Part shown: positions 50,789 to 64,000 of the stretch, piece by piece | Layout: the number at the start of each line of letters is the position of its first letter | How positions within the stretch are numbered: position 1 is the stretch's first letter | DNA from: Anoplopoma fimbria | Taxonomy: Eukaryota > Chordata > Actinopteri > Perciformes > Anoplopomatidae | DNA: 64,000 bases | Direction of reading: 5' to 3' | Assembly: GCF_027596085.1 (NCBI RefSeq) | Contig: NC_072467.1 | Coordinates: 10,334,976-10,398,975 of the forward strand | The notes under the pieces: generated by a model | Told to the model about the DNA's origin: nothing | Database searches by the model: none | Seen by the model: only the letters and a program-made list of their open reading frames with translations | Made by a program: the position numbers and the translations under genes

Positions 50789-50994
50789 AGGCGATTGGAT
50801 GAACAATCTATCAATGAAGCTCTTATTAAAGTGAGTCGGGAGAAGAGCAAAGAAAACATATTTTCCGAGGTAAAAAGCCCTCAGATCTTGTGCCATTGTG
50901 TGCAAGGTAAAGATGCAGCATCAACTCCTGTAATCTGCCAAAACTTTGTGAAAAGAAATGCTAGAGATCAAGTAGCAGACCAACCTAAAAAAAA
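50789..50994. other. Short unique spacer
   Basis: No LINE 3' end is visible after the reverse transcriptase stops, and nothing else was recognised. Confidence 0.5.
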
Positions 50995-51126
50995 CAGGGT
51001 TCACCCCAGCTGTCAGCTCCCTGAGTGGAGGTGAAGAACAGAGACACTCATTAGCACTGCCGAAACAGGGTTCACCCCAGCTGTCAGCCTGAGTGGAGGT
51101 GAAGAACAGAGACACTCATTAGCACT
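50995..51126. repeat. Tandem duplication, two units of about 61-71 bp
   Basis: Unit 1 (50995-51065) and unit 2 (51066-51126) both begin CAGGGTTCACCCCAGCTGTC and share GGAGGTGAAGAACAGAGACA. Unit 2 lacks three bases after GTCAG. The near identity suggests a recent duplication. Confidence 0.93.
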
Positions 51127-51137
51127 TCCTACAGAAG

Positions 51138-51139
<2 letters not shown>

Positions 51140-51223
<84 letters not shown>

Positions 51224-51231
51224 TGTGTGTG
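51140..51231. repeat. (TG)n microsatellite
   Basis: TG run of about 80 pure bases, one extra G at 51220, then a further short GT run. Confidence 0.96.
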
Positions 51232-53216
51232 GTTGTGTTTAAGAAACGCTGGATGTGTCAATACATGTGTGAAAATGTGTGTGTTTGTGTCTCACAGAGT
51301 AGGAGGGATATGACATGTATGTCATGCATAACCCGAGTGTATGTGATACAAAGTTCTATTAGGGCTCTGTGGGGGCAATTAAAATGGTGGTGGTTTCAGA
51401 TGAACACACTCAGACAAACACGCACACAATGGCACATAAAGCCCAGATGTCGTATTTCAAAACTACATTTAAGACAAAGTCTCTGGGGGTTAAGGCAAGG
51501 TGAAGACTAAGAACTTAGAGTCATGGCTCAGAAAACAATATGGCCATTTCTAAAAAGAATCTGTGTAGATAAGATACTGTAAATCCTATTAAGTTATTAT
51601 GGGTGGTATTTAGAAATCACACAAGGGATTTAAAGACTATGGAACATTTACAGGGCCAACAAAAGGCAAGGGAGATGTATAGTATGAGACCTTGTGTGTA
51701 ATTATTGGCAGCAGCATGAGTATTGAACAATATTATTTGTATTTTAAGGTTTATGTTCTGCTGAGTTTTTGAAATGAGTGTCTTGTGAAACAACATAACA
51801 AGAGGTTTACTAGTTGGCAGTGTCATCAGACTTGAGTTGGCCAACAAACAGAGGCAGAATCCTGGTTTAAACCAATAATGCTAATTTAAACTACCTGTCA
51901 GAAGCAGTCGTAGCTCCAGGGTTTTTTGGCAGCAGAGGCTTAGTTATCTGGAGGACTGGGGAAGCAATATAAACTTTGAGAATTGCATTTATAATTCCTA
52001 AAATGCAACTGCCAAAAGCTCCTAAAAACTGGACAAAAGGATGACTTGCCCACAGTAAAAGTTTGAATCGATTTATGAAACAATATCAGAATCAGCTTTA
52101 AAGACCAAGTAAGTGTGAACACATACAAGGAATTAGACTCGTGACTTGTGTATAAGACATGTCTTCCATATTCAGTCTTGTTCAGAATAGCACATGAATT
52201 GTCATATGATACAGACCTGGCCCATCTTGGTGCAACTCGGGGCTACATAGGCAGCTACTGTACAAGCATAACACACACGCATCTGACTGATCTGTTCTCA
52301 GTTGAGCTGCATTGTGGGTATTGCAGGCGCCAAGATTTGAGAAGAAAGAAGAATGAGTGGAATAAAAAAAATCACAATTTCTCTGGTTCTGCTTCATCGG
52401 TTTTGATACTGTTTTTGTCCATCGAGAGTGCGACAATGTTATACTGCAGCAGTCCAATGCTAAAGCTTCAGCTCACTACAGTGTGACTGGAGTATGAGTC
52501 AGCAGCTCAAATATCCATCTCTGAGTTTCTAAAAATAAATAAAAGAAGATCCTCTTGAACTGAACTCAAATCAGCATATGTGCATATCCAGCAACTATTT
52601 TTTCTGTACACAAATCTCTAAAAACACAAAAGGACAATGTTCATTTGTTTTTTTTACTTCTGGGTGATGCTTTAAATATATATATTTTTTATTCCCATAA
52701 AACATTCAAAAGCTGGATAAAAACTCAAAGCCTACATTATGTACTTTCTCATCATGACATCGTCATTTTAAAGTCTGCTCTCCCACACACTCATTATCTG
52801 TTCTTCTTGGCTAAGTCAAGTTACTTTACAACTTGAGCATAGAGCAGCAGAAGCAGCCTCCACCCACCCACTGCAACAAAAAAACCACAGTTAAGTGCTA
52901 GAGCCTCTTCACTTTCAGACTAGGGGAGAGAATACATTGTCTGTGCTTTTCATGTTGAGAGAGTTATCAAGGAGCATCCGCGGTGGAGTCAAACACTTGA
53001 CATGCGCATTAGTTTTTGAAAGTGCTATGGTTTGTGAATGTTTAGAATAAAAGTCTGTAGAAGGGGTGAATGTAGTCCTTTTATTAACGACAAATTATTT
53101 GAGCATTCCCATGGCTGTCTGAGAGCTACGCTATTAAAATCTCAAGAGAAAAGTTTAGTTTGTACTGTATCATAGTTTCTGGTAAATATATATAGTTTGT
53201 GAGATAGAGAATAAAA

Positions 53217-53218
<2 letters not shown>
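51232..53218. other. Unique noncoding stretch, nothing recognised
   Basis: AT-rich unique DNA with only short unsupported open frames. Confidence 0.5.

Positions 53219-53286
<68 letters not shown>
53219..53286. repeat. (CA)34 microsatellite
   Basis: Uninterrupted CA run of 68 bases. Confidence 0.96.
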
Positions 53287-53288
<2 letters not shown>

Positions 53289-53709
53289 AAACACACATAA
53301 ATAATAAGCTCCTCTCAAATTACTTTGTGTGTCCATTCTATCGCTAACTGATGAGTACTAGCTGGTCACTGCAGCTGAATAACAAACTGAAATGTAATCT
53401 GATTTAAGCTATGATTCTCAACTCTGCTTCCACTGCTGCTAACTGCTAAGAATGGCCGTTCTCCGCTGCTGCATTACAAGCACAGACTCTCCTGCCTTTT
53501 ACGCTATTCTTCTCCATTACCGGCTGAGTACACCGTATGTTAGTCATTTAAGCTGAGGAGACTGGTTCCCTCATCATTCTGTTCCTTTTACCCCCATCTG
53601 CTTTGAAAAGTCTTTGTCCTTGTCCTCAATTAACTTCAGGGCAGCCTTGGTTTTGATCTTCAGCTTCAGAGATTCCTCTTAGTAACCTAGAGGTCTGAAA
53701 ATAAATAGT

Positions 53710-54260
53710 TCAACACTTTGGGATTATTTGAGAAGATTGATACCACACTCAATCAAGACTGCATGGTAAAAATGAAACTACAGCCAGGAGATGGTTAGCG
53801 TAGCTTAGCATAAAGACTGCAAACAGGGAGGACCATTTAGCCTAGGTCTGTACAAAGGGGACAACATTCCATTTTCTGCATCAGCACAGCTAAAGCTCAC
53901 TTATTAAAGACATTATAACTTGTTTGTCCTTGAATATCCGTATAAAACTGTAACAAAACAACAAGTTGTGGTTTTATGGGGTTAAACACTACTTTTACCA
54001 GGGGTTTGAACTTGTTGTCATTGAAACAGTTTGGTTTGTGTACGTATTAAACAAACACGATGTATGATAATTATTGTGCTTTAAAGGTAAATTCTGTTGC
54101 TTTGGATGGGTTAAGGCTAGCCACTCTCCCCTGCTTCTATTCTTTATGCTAAGCTAAGCTAACCATCTCCCGGCTGGAGCTTTATATTTCGAGTACAAAC
54201 CTGTGCACGAAAGTGGCATCAATCGTCTCATCTAACTCTCAGCAAGAAGTATAATATACA
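53710..54260. mobile_element. Nonautonomous DNA element (MITE-like) with long TIRs
   Basis: Left arm words TTGAGAAGATTGATACCAC, CAGCCAGGAGATGGTTAGC and TAGCTTAGCATAAAGACTG are found inverted in the right arm (TTATGCTAAGCTAAGCTAAC, CATCTCCCGGCTGGAGC, GGCATCAATCGTCTCATC). The arms are about 100 bases each with a roughly 320-base noncoding centre. I recognise the TAGCTTAGCATAAAGACTG wording from abundant teleost repeats. The left arm appears shorter near its tip than the right, so the outer boundaries are approximate and no target duplication was identified. Confidence 0.65.
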
Positions 54261-57200
54261 GTATGTCAGTGCAATTCTTCCCAATATGTGGTGGCTTTTA
54301 TTATGAGAATGTTCCTCTGTGTGTTTGTGTTTTACAAAATAAGTAGGCTACATGTGCATGGTGACATACTGTAGGTGTACCTGCGTCTGCATCAGAGAGG
54401 AAATCTGCATTGCACTCTAAGTGAGCAACACTAGGCCAAGGCAGAATATCATAAATCACAGGAGAGAGCCATGTTAATTTACGTCTCTGTCCTCTGTTGG
54501 TAAGAACAAACTGAAGCTGTAATGAATGTGCATGTTCTTTTCCTCAATACCCAAACATAAGATCCTACGATCAGAGCGTTAGCTGGAAATCTATTCAAGC
54601 TTTTTGAAATAACTTGTGCTGATTCATTTTTGTTCTAAAAGTCAAACCCAGCCATATTTTATTTCTGTATATGTTCTCTTACAAACAGGTTCAATTGGAT
54701 GAATTATATGTGTACTAAAAACCTAATTGCACATTGACCCATTATGTAAATGTTTTCAAGGTTAAGACTTTTAAACCTAAAGGTTGGCAGTTTGGGCTCT
54801 TATCACATAGTGGGCATTTAAAACCAGCAGTGGCCCGTCCTCTCATTTGTGTCATCTTGGTCAAATACTACAGGTACCATCTGTACACACACTCCAGCTA
54901 TGACTGAAAATAACACTCTCCCTTTCTCCTCTGGGTCCATTAGAAATAATTATCTCCCATCGATCTTCCAAACCCTCTGTGGAGCTCCAACATGAGCCTG
55001 TACTGTCTCAGCCTTCAACTGTCTGTCAACAGTCTTTGTTTGACCTGCACATCCCAGGTCTGTGCAGCATACTGTTTGACTTGTGACAGCCTGCTAGACT
55101 TCCTGTAATTCTTGTGGGCTTGTCCCGGCACAGCAGTGGAGCGTGTCTCCTAGTGGGACTCTAGGAAAAAAGAAAAGGCAGAAAAGCCCTCCTTGAGCAG
55201 GTCAACCACACAGGGCCCTGTAATGGTGGATGCACTGATAACTGGCCACCCTGTGTGATTCCACCGCTGTGTGAAAAAACCAAGCCGTCAGTACGGGGGC
55301 CACCACAGCGGAAAATTGTGTCCAGTAAAGCGTGCAAAGAGGGGAGAGGATGTGACAGTGAAGACATGCAATCCTAATGAAAATCAAATCCAGTCAGCTC
55401 GCTCCTCGGAGAGTCCCTGCGGCAGGAAGCCTATAGCGCAGCTGCAACATCCCCTATAGCTGATAAGAGAGGTGAGGCTCAGATAATGACAGGGGTTGTG
55501 TGGGGGGGTGACTATAATATGGTGGCAAATCCCTGTTGTCTGGTGAAAACGTATTGTGATTGTAATTGAAAACAGTCTCGCTTTTAATGACGACGATTCA
55601 TTTCTTTTTGCAGTCCTTTGAATTAGTCAAAGCGTGCACGTGAGGGGGGCGGATGCGACGGCTCTACGGAAATCACAGCGCTCACCTCGCCAGGCCTCCA
55701 TCAAAACCACAGACTCGACTTCCCCCGTCATTACTGCTGCCTCAGCGTTCCCATGAGTTTCCCAGTGCAACCAACTCCACCAAAAGCCCTTAAGTGTGCT
55801 CGCAAATGGCCATCCAAGCACTTATCCAAATGGATTGCGAGCTCCGTGCCCCAAACTCTATGTTTTAATTACTTCAAGTCTGCGAGACAAACTCCTGCAT
55901 GGATCACCCAATGCAGGAACTCAACGTGGCAGTTTCAGCTTTTTTTTTGGTGGGGGGGGGGCACAAAAGAGTTTGGACACCAATACAGCATAATTGGAAG
56001 CTAATGGGCAGCTTATGCAGCGGATGGTGGTGATAGGACCGGCGCTGTAAGCAAGCTGCTGTCAATGTGAGTTGGATTATTGAGAGAAAACACAAGACGG
56101 AGTGATCAAAGAGACTTTTTTCTGATCTCTACCAGCCACATGTGTCTTTCAAGCCACAACAATGTTTCATCCCCCCCCCCCGCCAGAAATAGCCTTTAGC
56201 CTCTTAATGACTAACACTCCACTCAAGCAGGGCCTTTTGTCTACAGCATCCGAGCAACGGAAAAAAGCTTTGTAGATGAGAATGCTTTCATTTCCAATGA
56301 AGAAGGCCCTTCCCTGTGTGTACGTTTGCAACTGGAATGCACCGAGAGTGTCAATGCAGCAGCTCTGTAATGTTCCCTGGCCTCAATACAGCGTAGAAGT
56401 AACATCAAAGTGAGCATCATCAGGACGCCACTCAAACAGATTTCAAACAGCTTCATATTATAATTAAACCAGTACGTAGAACTGCCACGGACGAGGTAAT
56501 TACCAATCCAATGGCATCCCCCCCTTGGCTTGGCTTTTCCCCCCCCTGCTTAATTCTTTTTACCCCATCATTTAATTCATTTGCTAGCTCAAAGCCACGG
56601 ACCTGCCCGCACTAATATGAGATAAAACTCTGAATGGAAGGACGACATTAATTGTGGCTAAAGGAATTCAACTGAAGTGGCAGCCCTCTCTGTCAGTGGC
56701 ACGCAAAAGTTGGCTCCCTCTCTCTCTCAAATTTCCCCACATGCTGACATCAAAAGCAATAAGTGGGCAGAGCTATTCCAATTGCCTTGAAGCGACCTGC
56801 CTGCGTGGGCACCAACACGGTGCTTTGTGTGCTCGCCTCAAATGAGTCCTCCAATTCCTGTCGGTTTCTTGACAGTCAAGATCAGGGGTTTAAATGGCCA
56901 CTCTACCTCTACAAAGCACCTTTGCAAAAAAATAAATAAAAAAACACTCTTACCGGGGACCACGCTGGCATAAATGAACAAGCAAACACGCTCACACAAA
57001 CAGGCACACACACGAAACACACTGCTAAAACACTAAGTGGATCTGAGTGGCAATTATGCTTGACAACCCCTTTAAATAATATCCGGCATTTTGTCGCCAT
57101 CTAGGTAGCAGGGGCGGTACTGCGCACATCAGGCCAGACAACAAGATTGATTATTTATTTTTTTTCTCAGGTCAAATATGTCTCCCACCTGATGTCTCCT

Positions 57201-58175
57201 AAAACACTGAAGCAGGGATAATGCAGGGTGGGAGCTAACAGACGGGGGGGAGAAAGGGCAAAAATGAGATTAAAAGATTAGATCGGGTGAACTGCCTACA
57301 GACTGGAAAGATGAAGAAAAACACTAGAGACACATTCAGGAGAGCACCAGGAGAGCTGCAAGGAGGGAAATGAGCTGATGAAAAAAAGAATGGGTAAAAA
57401 AACGAAATGTAGCAGTGAAGAGAAGAAAAAAAAACGTAAAGTGAGTAAGCTGGAGTGATTTCTTGTAAAAGTTAAGAAGACCTTCTCAGCCATCACTTCC
57501 GTTTAACGGCAGAGAGGGATTTGATTACTTCAAAGAAACTTGCTGAACACGGAGTGAAGTGGAAGAGTCATGTTGGGAGAGAAAGGAAAAAAAAAAAGAA
57601 GTAGGGCTGAGGCCTTCAAACAGTCTCATCCTGTGCTCGGTGAGTAAAGAGACACATCATAGAATGGGTTTCCTCCGGAGCTTTACAACCAATGTTAAAG
57701 TCAAGGTGATGATATGATTGTCTGGGTTTAAGACGGTCTGTAGCATTCCTGACTACCTTGATGTCTGCAACAAAGGTGCAGCCTTGTTTGTCTTCTCCAA
57801 ATAACACAGTGTTTGAGGTGTTTTTCTACCACTAGCCTCAGAACCAGTTCAGAATCAACTGGAAAAGGGGCACTTTCAAAACCAGTGTCAACATAGAATT
57901 ATTATGGACAGGAATCTAACAATCACAGAGGATTAAGAAGTGAGAAATGAGAAGCTTTATAAAGTGCTACGATCAGCAGAAATGTGAGCGTGTGTGTGTG
58001 TGTCCGCATAAAGAATGCAGCCCAAACAGCATCCATGATTAATCAGCATGATGCAAGTCTCTGCCACCAACTGATCTTCTATTCTTTTAGCTTATCTTTG
58101 CAAACCGAATCTGTCTGTTATAGCATATGACATGTATGAGCAAATATACACACTTACACTGCAATGTACATAGTA
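54261..58175. other. Unique noncoding stretch with a GC-richer core
   Basis: The block at about 55160-55860 is GC-richer with scattered CpG and several ATTA or GATAA words. It contains a TTTCTTTTTGCAG acceptor-like site at 55600-55612 with no convincing exon after it. C runs occur at 56170-56181 and a G run at 55951-55961. No gene was recognised. Confidence 0.4.
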
Positions 58176-58232
58176 CGTGATAGAACGGTGTTGATTCCGG
58201 TGTTGCGACTGAATCAACACCTTTCTATCACG
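58176..58232. other. Compact hairpin: 22-bp stem with one mismatch, 13-nt loop
   Basis: Arm CGTGATAGAACGGTGTTGAT plus TC (58176-58197) pairs with GAATCAACACCTTTCTATCA plus CG (58211-58232) at 21 of 22 positions. The only mismatch is position 11. The loop is CGGTGTTGCGACT. Pairing stops abruptly outside the arms. The arm length resembles a miRNA duplex, but a typical primary miRNA has a lower stem of about another helical turn, which is absent. I do not recognise it as a known miRNA. It could equally be a small fold-back element. Confidence 0.7.

Positions 58233-59994
<1,762 letters not shown>

Positions 59995-60056
<62 letters not shown>
59995..60056. repeat. (TG)31 microsatellite
   Basis: Uninterrupted TG run of 62 bases. 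Confidence 0.96.
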
Positions 60057-60058
<2 letters not shown>

Positions 60059-60159
60059 TGTGCTTTCTCTACCCACTACTCATCAGCACTCACAAATAAG
60101 CCATTAATCCACTCAGGATGCAGGGTTTTCGCTTTTTTTTCCTTCTTTTTTTTCGCTTG

Positions 60160-60540
60160 GCACATTTCACGATTAACACCACGCCGTGTCCATCGGCGTT
60201 TTGCATAATTAGGTCACTTATATCAAATACAGGCGGATTCTAATGGAGCGCTAAGGGGACATATTTACTTTAATTACTACTCTCGCTATCTCCATCCCTC
60301 ATCGGCCACCGCCCTTCATCCTCCTCTCATCATCCACTTCCCTTACTCGGGAGAGCGGGCCGGCAACGTCGAGGGAGAGAAGATTGAAGACGACTGTGTT
60401 TCTCCTCAAAGGTCACACTCTCCCACGGCGGAGTTAAGATAGCGTTTGACCTTAAATCCCATTGCGGTGCAGTGCTGCTCAACCACAGTCGCAGGGGAAC
60501 CCGCGGTTAAATATAAAAAAAACTCTCTGTGTTTCGGGCT
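60160..60540. promoter_or_regulatory. Possible conserved noncoding element with a POU/homeodomain composite site
   Basis: TTTTGCATAATTAG (60199-60212) joins a TTTGCAT octamer-like half-site to TAATTA. Around it lie AGGTCAC words (about 60211 and 60410) and CpG-bearing mixed sequence without coding signal. Function is inferred from motifs only. Confidence 0.25.
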
Positions 60541-60633
60541 CTCCCATTAAAAGAAAAAAATATGTCATTCACTGCTTGTGTGTCTTTTGTGGCTGTCAAA
60601 ATTGAAAACTTTCTCTACAATTTTTCAAAACTC

Positions 60634-61171
60634 TTAAAGTGGCCCTATTATGCTTTTCCACTTTTTCCCTCTTCTTTAGTGTGTTATATATTTTTACATG
60701 TAAAAGGTCCGTCGAGTGTAAAACCTGAAGTCCACGCCTAAAAGGAGTTACCCTCCCCCTCAGAAGCTCCTGAGCTGCCTGAAATGGCTCCATTGAATTC
60801 TCTCCTTCACTTCCGTAACTTTATGAGGTCACAATGTTACAGAAGTGACGTAAAAGTACTTCCGGCTAGTTTGGCCCTCAAACAACAAAAGAGAGAGACA
60901 TAGCTGAAGCTCCGGAGGAAGAGTTTTTTGCAATGTGAAACGTTGACCAATCACAACAGAGCGGGCTAGCTGACCAATCAGAGCAGACTTTGCTTTCTGG
61001 CGGGAGGAGAAAGCGCTACAACAGAGCATTTCAGAGAGAGGGTGAGAAGAGGTGCTGCAGGACAGCAGGATGAGAAAACAAGGCGGATTATGAGCATTAA
61101 CGCATATAAACATGTTGTAACTGTAACTATAAAATATGCACCCGGAGAATAGCATAATAGGGCCTGTTTAA
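60634..61171. mobile_element. TTAA-flanked MITE, probable piggyBac type
   Basis: TTAA at 60634-60637 and 61168-61171 flank inverted ends that share GGCCCTATTATGCT (three bases in from the left TTAA, with its reverse complement AGCATAATAGGGCC on the right). The 538-base interval has no coding capacity; the minus-strand frame at 60829-61155 is incidental. Exact TTAA target duplication is the signature of piggyBac elements. The interior includes two CCAATCA words (60957 and 60974). Movement would need a transposase from elsewhere. Confidence 0.75.
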
Positions 61172-62163
61172 CACTTTATCCAGCTGCTGGGCCATGGGGG
61201 CTGAAACACCAGACGCCAATGAGGGAGGAGATGAAGGAGTAAGAAAGGGTGAGGAAGACACCCTGAACTGAGTCAGCCAAAGTCAGAAAATCATCCTGTC
61301 TTAATAACCGGCGCTCCACATGACTGTCACCATTAGCCCTCGTAGCTTGTCACACTGCTGCTCCTCGACCAGACTCCTTTTGTAAAACAGCCCACCGAAA
61401 CGTTACAGCACTCGGCAACAGAAAGGTGGCAGGTCTGAAAGGATGAGTGGCACGCAGAAAACCTTCTTGGGAAGAGACGAGAGGTTAGCCGAAGGTCAGC
61501 TCTGAAGGGATGATTCATTGTGAGCGGTGATGGACGCGACACGACTCCATCTGTACGGCGCATAAAAGAGGAAGCCGCGGGAAAGAGCGGCGGGCTGCAA
61601 TATACACTGAGCATCCTTCATCATCCTCAGCAGAGGGTGATATATAAGACCTGTATGACTGAACACTAAAACCTACACATGATTAGAAAGGGCTCAATCT
61701 ATAAATGGAGAAGAAAAGTCCACTCTTTTTGATAATTCCAGATCAATGAACCGCCCCTAGGACTGAGTGAGGGGGAGACAGAACGGAGGTGGGAGGGAGG
61801 GAGTCAGAGAGGATAAAGGAATAAAGTGCGGCTGTCTGTGTCAGGCGTCTCTAAGGGGGTGTGTACGTGTTTGTGCATGTGTCACTGCGAAGGTCAGCCC
61901 TCTTTATGAGCAAAAGAACACCGTGGACCGTCTTTAGTGACACACTTGAAACACTTTTCCTGGAGACGTCCCTACTCTCTCTCCCACTATTTCTCTCCCC
62001 CTCTCTCCCTCTGTGCTTAAAGCGGCTTAAACAGGAACTTTAACAGTCCGTTGGCCACTGCGCCCATAAACGTCCATGACAGCAAATCTTCCCCCAGCAG
62101 ACACGCCCAGGTGCCATCCCAGAATTTAAACTGTGAGTGTAGCTGTCCTCAGCAGTCGACTGG

Positions 62164-62167
<4 letters not shown>

Positions 62168-62194
<27 letters not shown>
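62168..62194. repeat. (GA)13 microsatellite
   Basis: Pure GA run. Confidence 0.92.
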
Positions 62195-62198
<4 letters not shown>

Positions 62199-63126
62199 GT
62201 GACGCCAGAAAATGACGGCGAGCATTTTGAGGAAATAAACGGGGGGGATTAAAGGTCTGTAAATCACATTAATGGAAGTAAAAGACTAGGTTGAAAGAGT
62301 GGGAGGACGTAAAGCAGAATGAAAGGTGTGTGTGTGTGGGGGGGGCAAACGTACAAGACAGACAAAGAGGAGGGGGAGGAATCGATGTGGCAAAAAGGAG
62401 AAAAAAAAAAGAATAGGAGAAAAGTCCATGCACCTGCAGCTCCCAGCTGTGCAGTGCTTACTCTGAATCATTGCTCCACCCGGAGAGACTGCTTAGCGTT
62501 TCATTTGGAAAAACAGGGATTTATTGCCCAGGAAGGGGGGCTGCTACTGGCACGTGTGAGGGAGGATTGGGTTGGTGGGAGGCAGGTAGGAGGGTATGGA
62601 GGCTTTTTGTGGAGAGGAACCTGTCTCCCTACCTGAGCATCTAGAAATAAGAGTAACCTCGTTCCATCCCACGCACTATAATAAGGCAAAATTGGACGTT
62701 CCAGTGATTTGGAAAGGGGTGTGGGAAAAGGCACTCGTGATTTGCATGTGAGTCAGATGAAATAAGTGTTAAGTTGTGAGTTTTCCAGAAAAGCCAGGAT
62801 AGCTGAGTGTTGGACTCGCTGGAGGGGAAAACATGCGATGAACGCTTTCCTTGGATTGCATTAACGTGCTTAATTCTCTTTATGGATTCCTTTTACATGT
62901 GGGGAAGTAATCAAGATATTTATTGTTACGGCTTCTGGTGGTACAGCCCGAGGATAAGAGATTCCCTAACGGAGCTGGGTCAGCCTGTAAAAAAGGCTGC
63001 TAGAGCTGGAGGCCAAAGGCCAGGCGGCATCAGACATCTCACCTGCTACAGATCTGGCACTGTGTCTTTGAGTGAGCAAGTGCATGCGTGCAAAAACATA
63101 TTACCCCAAAAAAAAATAAAAAAAAA

Positions 63127-63145
63127 TATATATATATATATATAT
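63127..63145. repeat. (TA)n microsatellite after an A-rich run
   Basis: Short TA run preceded by an A-rich segment (about 63106-63126). Confidence 0.85.
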
Positions 63146-63475
63146 TGTCTTAGTTTTGAAGGAAGTCTCTTCATAGTATATCTAGTCAATGGAAAGCCTC
63201 CGGATGGGAGGTGCGGAGTGCATTTGTGTTCAAGGCGGGGCAGGTTCAAAATCAATAAAAAACATTGAGTTAAATCATTTCTTGGTAGGCACTATTAGCC
63301 TGAATCATGACCGCCTCAGATCAGGAGATCGAACAACAGACGCGGAAATGAACCGAAGGCTTATCCAATTAAAAATGAATAATGCACAGCAGAAACATGT
63401 GCGCTAAGCCTACACAGGTCAAACAAGAAAATGCCAAATGAGCTGTGTTGTCTGCTGCCTCTCACAACAACTTGC

Positions 63476-63563
63476 AAGAGAACGAGAGAGAGAGAGAGAA
63501 GAGAGAGAGAGAAGAGAGAGAGAGAGAACGAGAGAGAACGAGAGAGAGAGAGAGAGAGAGAGA
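63476..63563. repeat. Interrupted (GA)n microsatellite
   Basis: GA repeats with AACG and AGAAG interruptions over about 88 bases. Both-strand open frames (Arg-Glu or Leu-Ser runs) are artefacts. Confidence 0.93.
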
Positions 63564-64000
63564 AGCAGCGCAACAACATGGTTTTCCCAAATGAGCTGTT
63601 TGCCTGCCACGCTTCGGGGCTCTCCCATTGTTGCCGCGTTCAGGAAATACTCTCAGCCTGGTTATTTTAAAATTAGCTGCCACTTAAACTTTTGCAGAGT
63701 GCCGTGAGACGCACCGCTGTCATTAGAGTAAAGTAGGACTACACGGCGATGACTTAAATGGTAATTGTCACTGATCTTTAGGGAAGGTGTGTGTGTGTGT
63801 GAGTGTGTTTTTGTTTTTCTCTATCTGCCTGGTGAGTTCAGAGGTCAAAAGAGGTGGAGAAGAATGGCAAGGGCGGAGGTTTTTTTGCTCTAGAGTGCAC
63901 AGACGCGTACAGAGATGTCACAGAGCCTAGGTGCAGCCCTTCTCCATGTCAACGTTCTTCTCAAGACATGAATGGCAGACACAGCTGTTCAGAGTTACCT

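Larger units (their letters stand above)
61172..64000. other. Unique noncoding stretch with GA and TA repeats
   Basis: Simple repeats at 62168-62194 (GA), 63127-63145 (TA) and 63476-63563 (GA) are listed separately. A short TG run is at about 63787-63800. Open frames up to 153 codons cross the simple repeats and are not credible. No gene was recognised up to the window edge. Confidence 0.5.

Noticed and set aside
60829..61155. Minus-strand 108-codon frame within the TTAA-flanked element
   Set aside because: No transposase motif; the element is too short and the frame looks incidental.
62807..63268. 153-codon plus-strand frame
   Set aside because: Runs through an A-rich and (TA)n segment giving Lys and Tyr-Ile runs; no domain.
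63419..63707. Arg-Glu and Leu-Ser rich frames on both strands
   Set aside because: Created by the interrupted (GA)n repeat.

Overview
This window looks like noncoding teleost fish DNA, probably from a percomorph. The inference rests on three things: two Tc1-like DNA transposons with long inverted repeats, a tRNA-derived SINE whose tail has the teleost motif GCAGACGCTTTTATCC, and very dense, long (CA)n/(TG)n microsatellites. There are no operons and no bacterial or phage features. I found no confirmed host protein-coding gene. The window is best read as an intergenic or intronic desert, and I cannot tell which gene it belongs to.

Layout. 1-6 kb: mostly unique sequence, one fragment of a dispersed repeat (about 2.1 kb), an AT-rich compound microsatellite (2.8-2.9 kb) and a CpG-bearing unique block (3.7-4.4 kb). 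6.06-7.63 kb: Tc1-like element 1, with both ends, a TATA box and a transposase broken by one stop codon and one frameshift, while its DD34E catalytic half is open. 7.6-19.6 kb: unique sequence and many microsatellites, including a 131-bp pure (CA)n tract and a G4-prone GGGGGT array. 19.63-21.23 kb: Tc1-like element 2, more decayed, with its right tip missing. 21.5-36.8 kb: unique sequence, a homeodomain-site cluster (24.8 kb), a candidate 3'-terminal exon ending in a 22-bp C-rich minisatellite (31.1-31.45 kb), and a cluster of CTGTCA/TGACAG motifs (34.3 kb). 36.8-37.4 kb: a long-TIR MITE. 40.3-40.9 kb: a dispersed teleost repeat split by a tRNA SINE. 46.9-47.6 kb: two adjacent dispersed repeat copies. 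49.5-50.8 kb: an L2-like LINE remnant truncated at both ends. 53.7-54.3 kb: a second long-TIR MITE. 58.2 kb: a compact, nearly perfect hairpin. 60.6-61.2 kb: a TTAA-flanked, piggyBac-type MITE.

The transposons are separate insertions, not parts of one system. Both transposases carry disabling mutations, so any mobilisation would need enzyme supplied from elsewhere. I did not find a new multi-gene system. The items most worth a second look are the 58.2-kb hairpin, the candidate exon at 31.1 kb, the nested SINE, the MITEs with extra or partial TIR copies, and the regulatory-motif clusters. Calls of known repeat families rest on recognition of teleost repeats and were not checked against a database.
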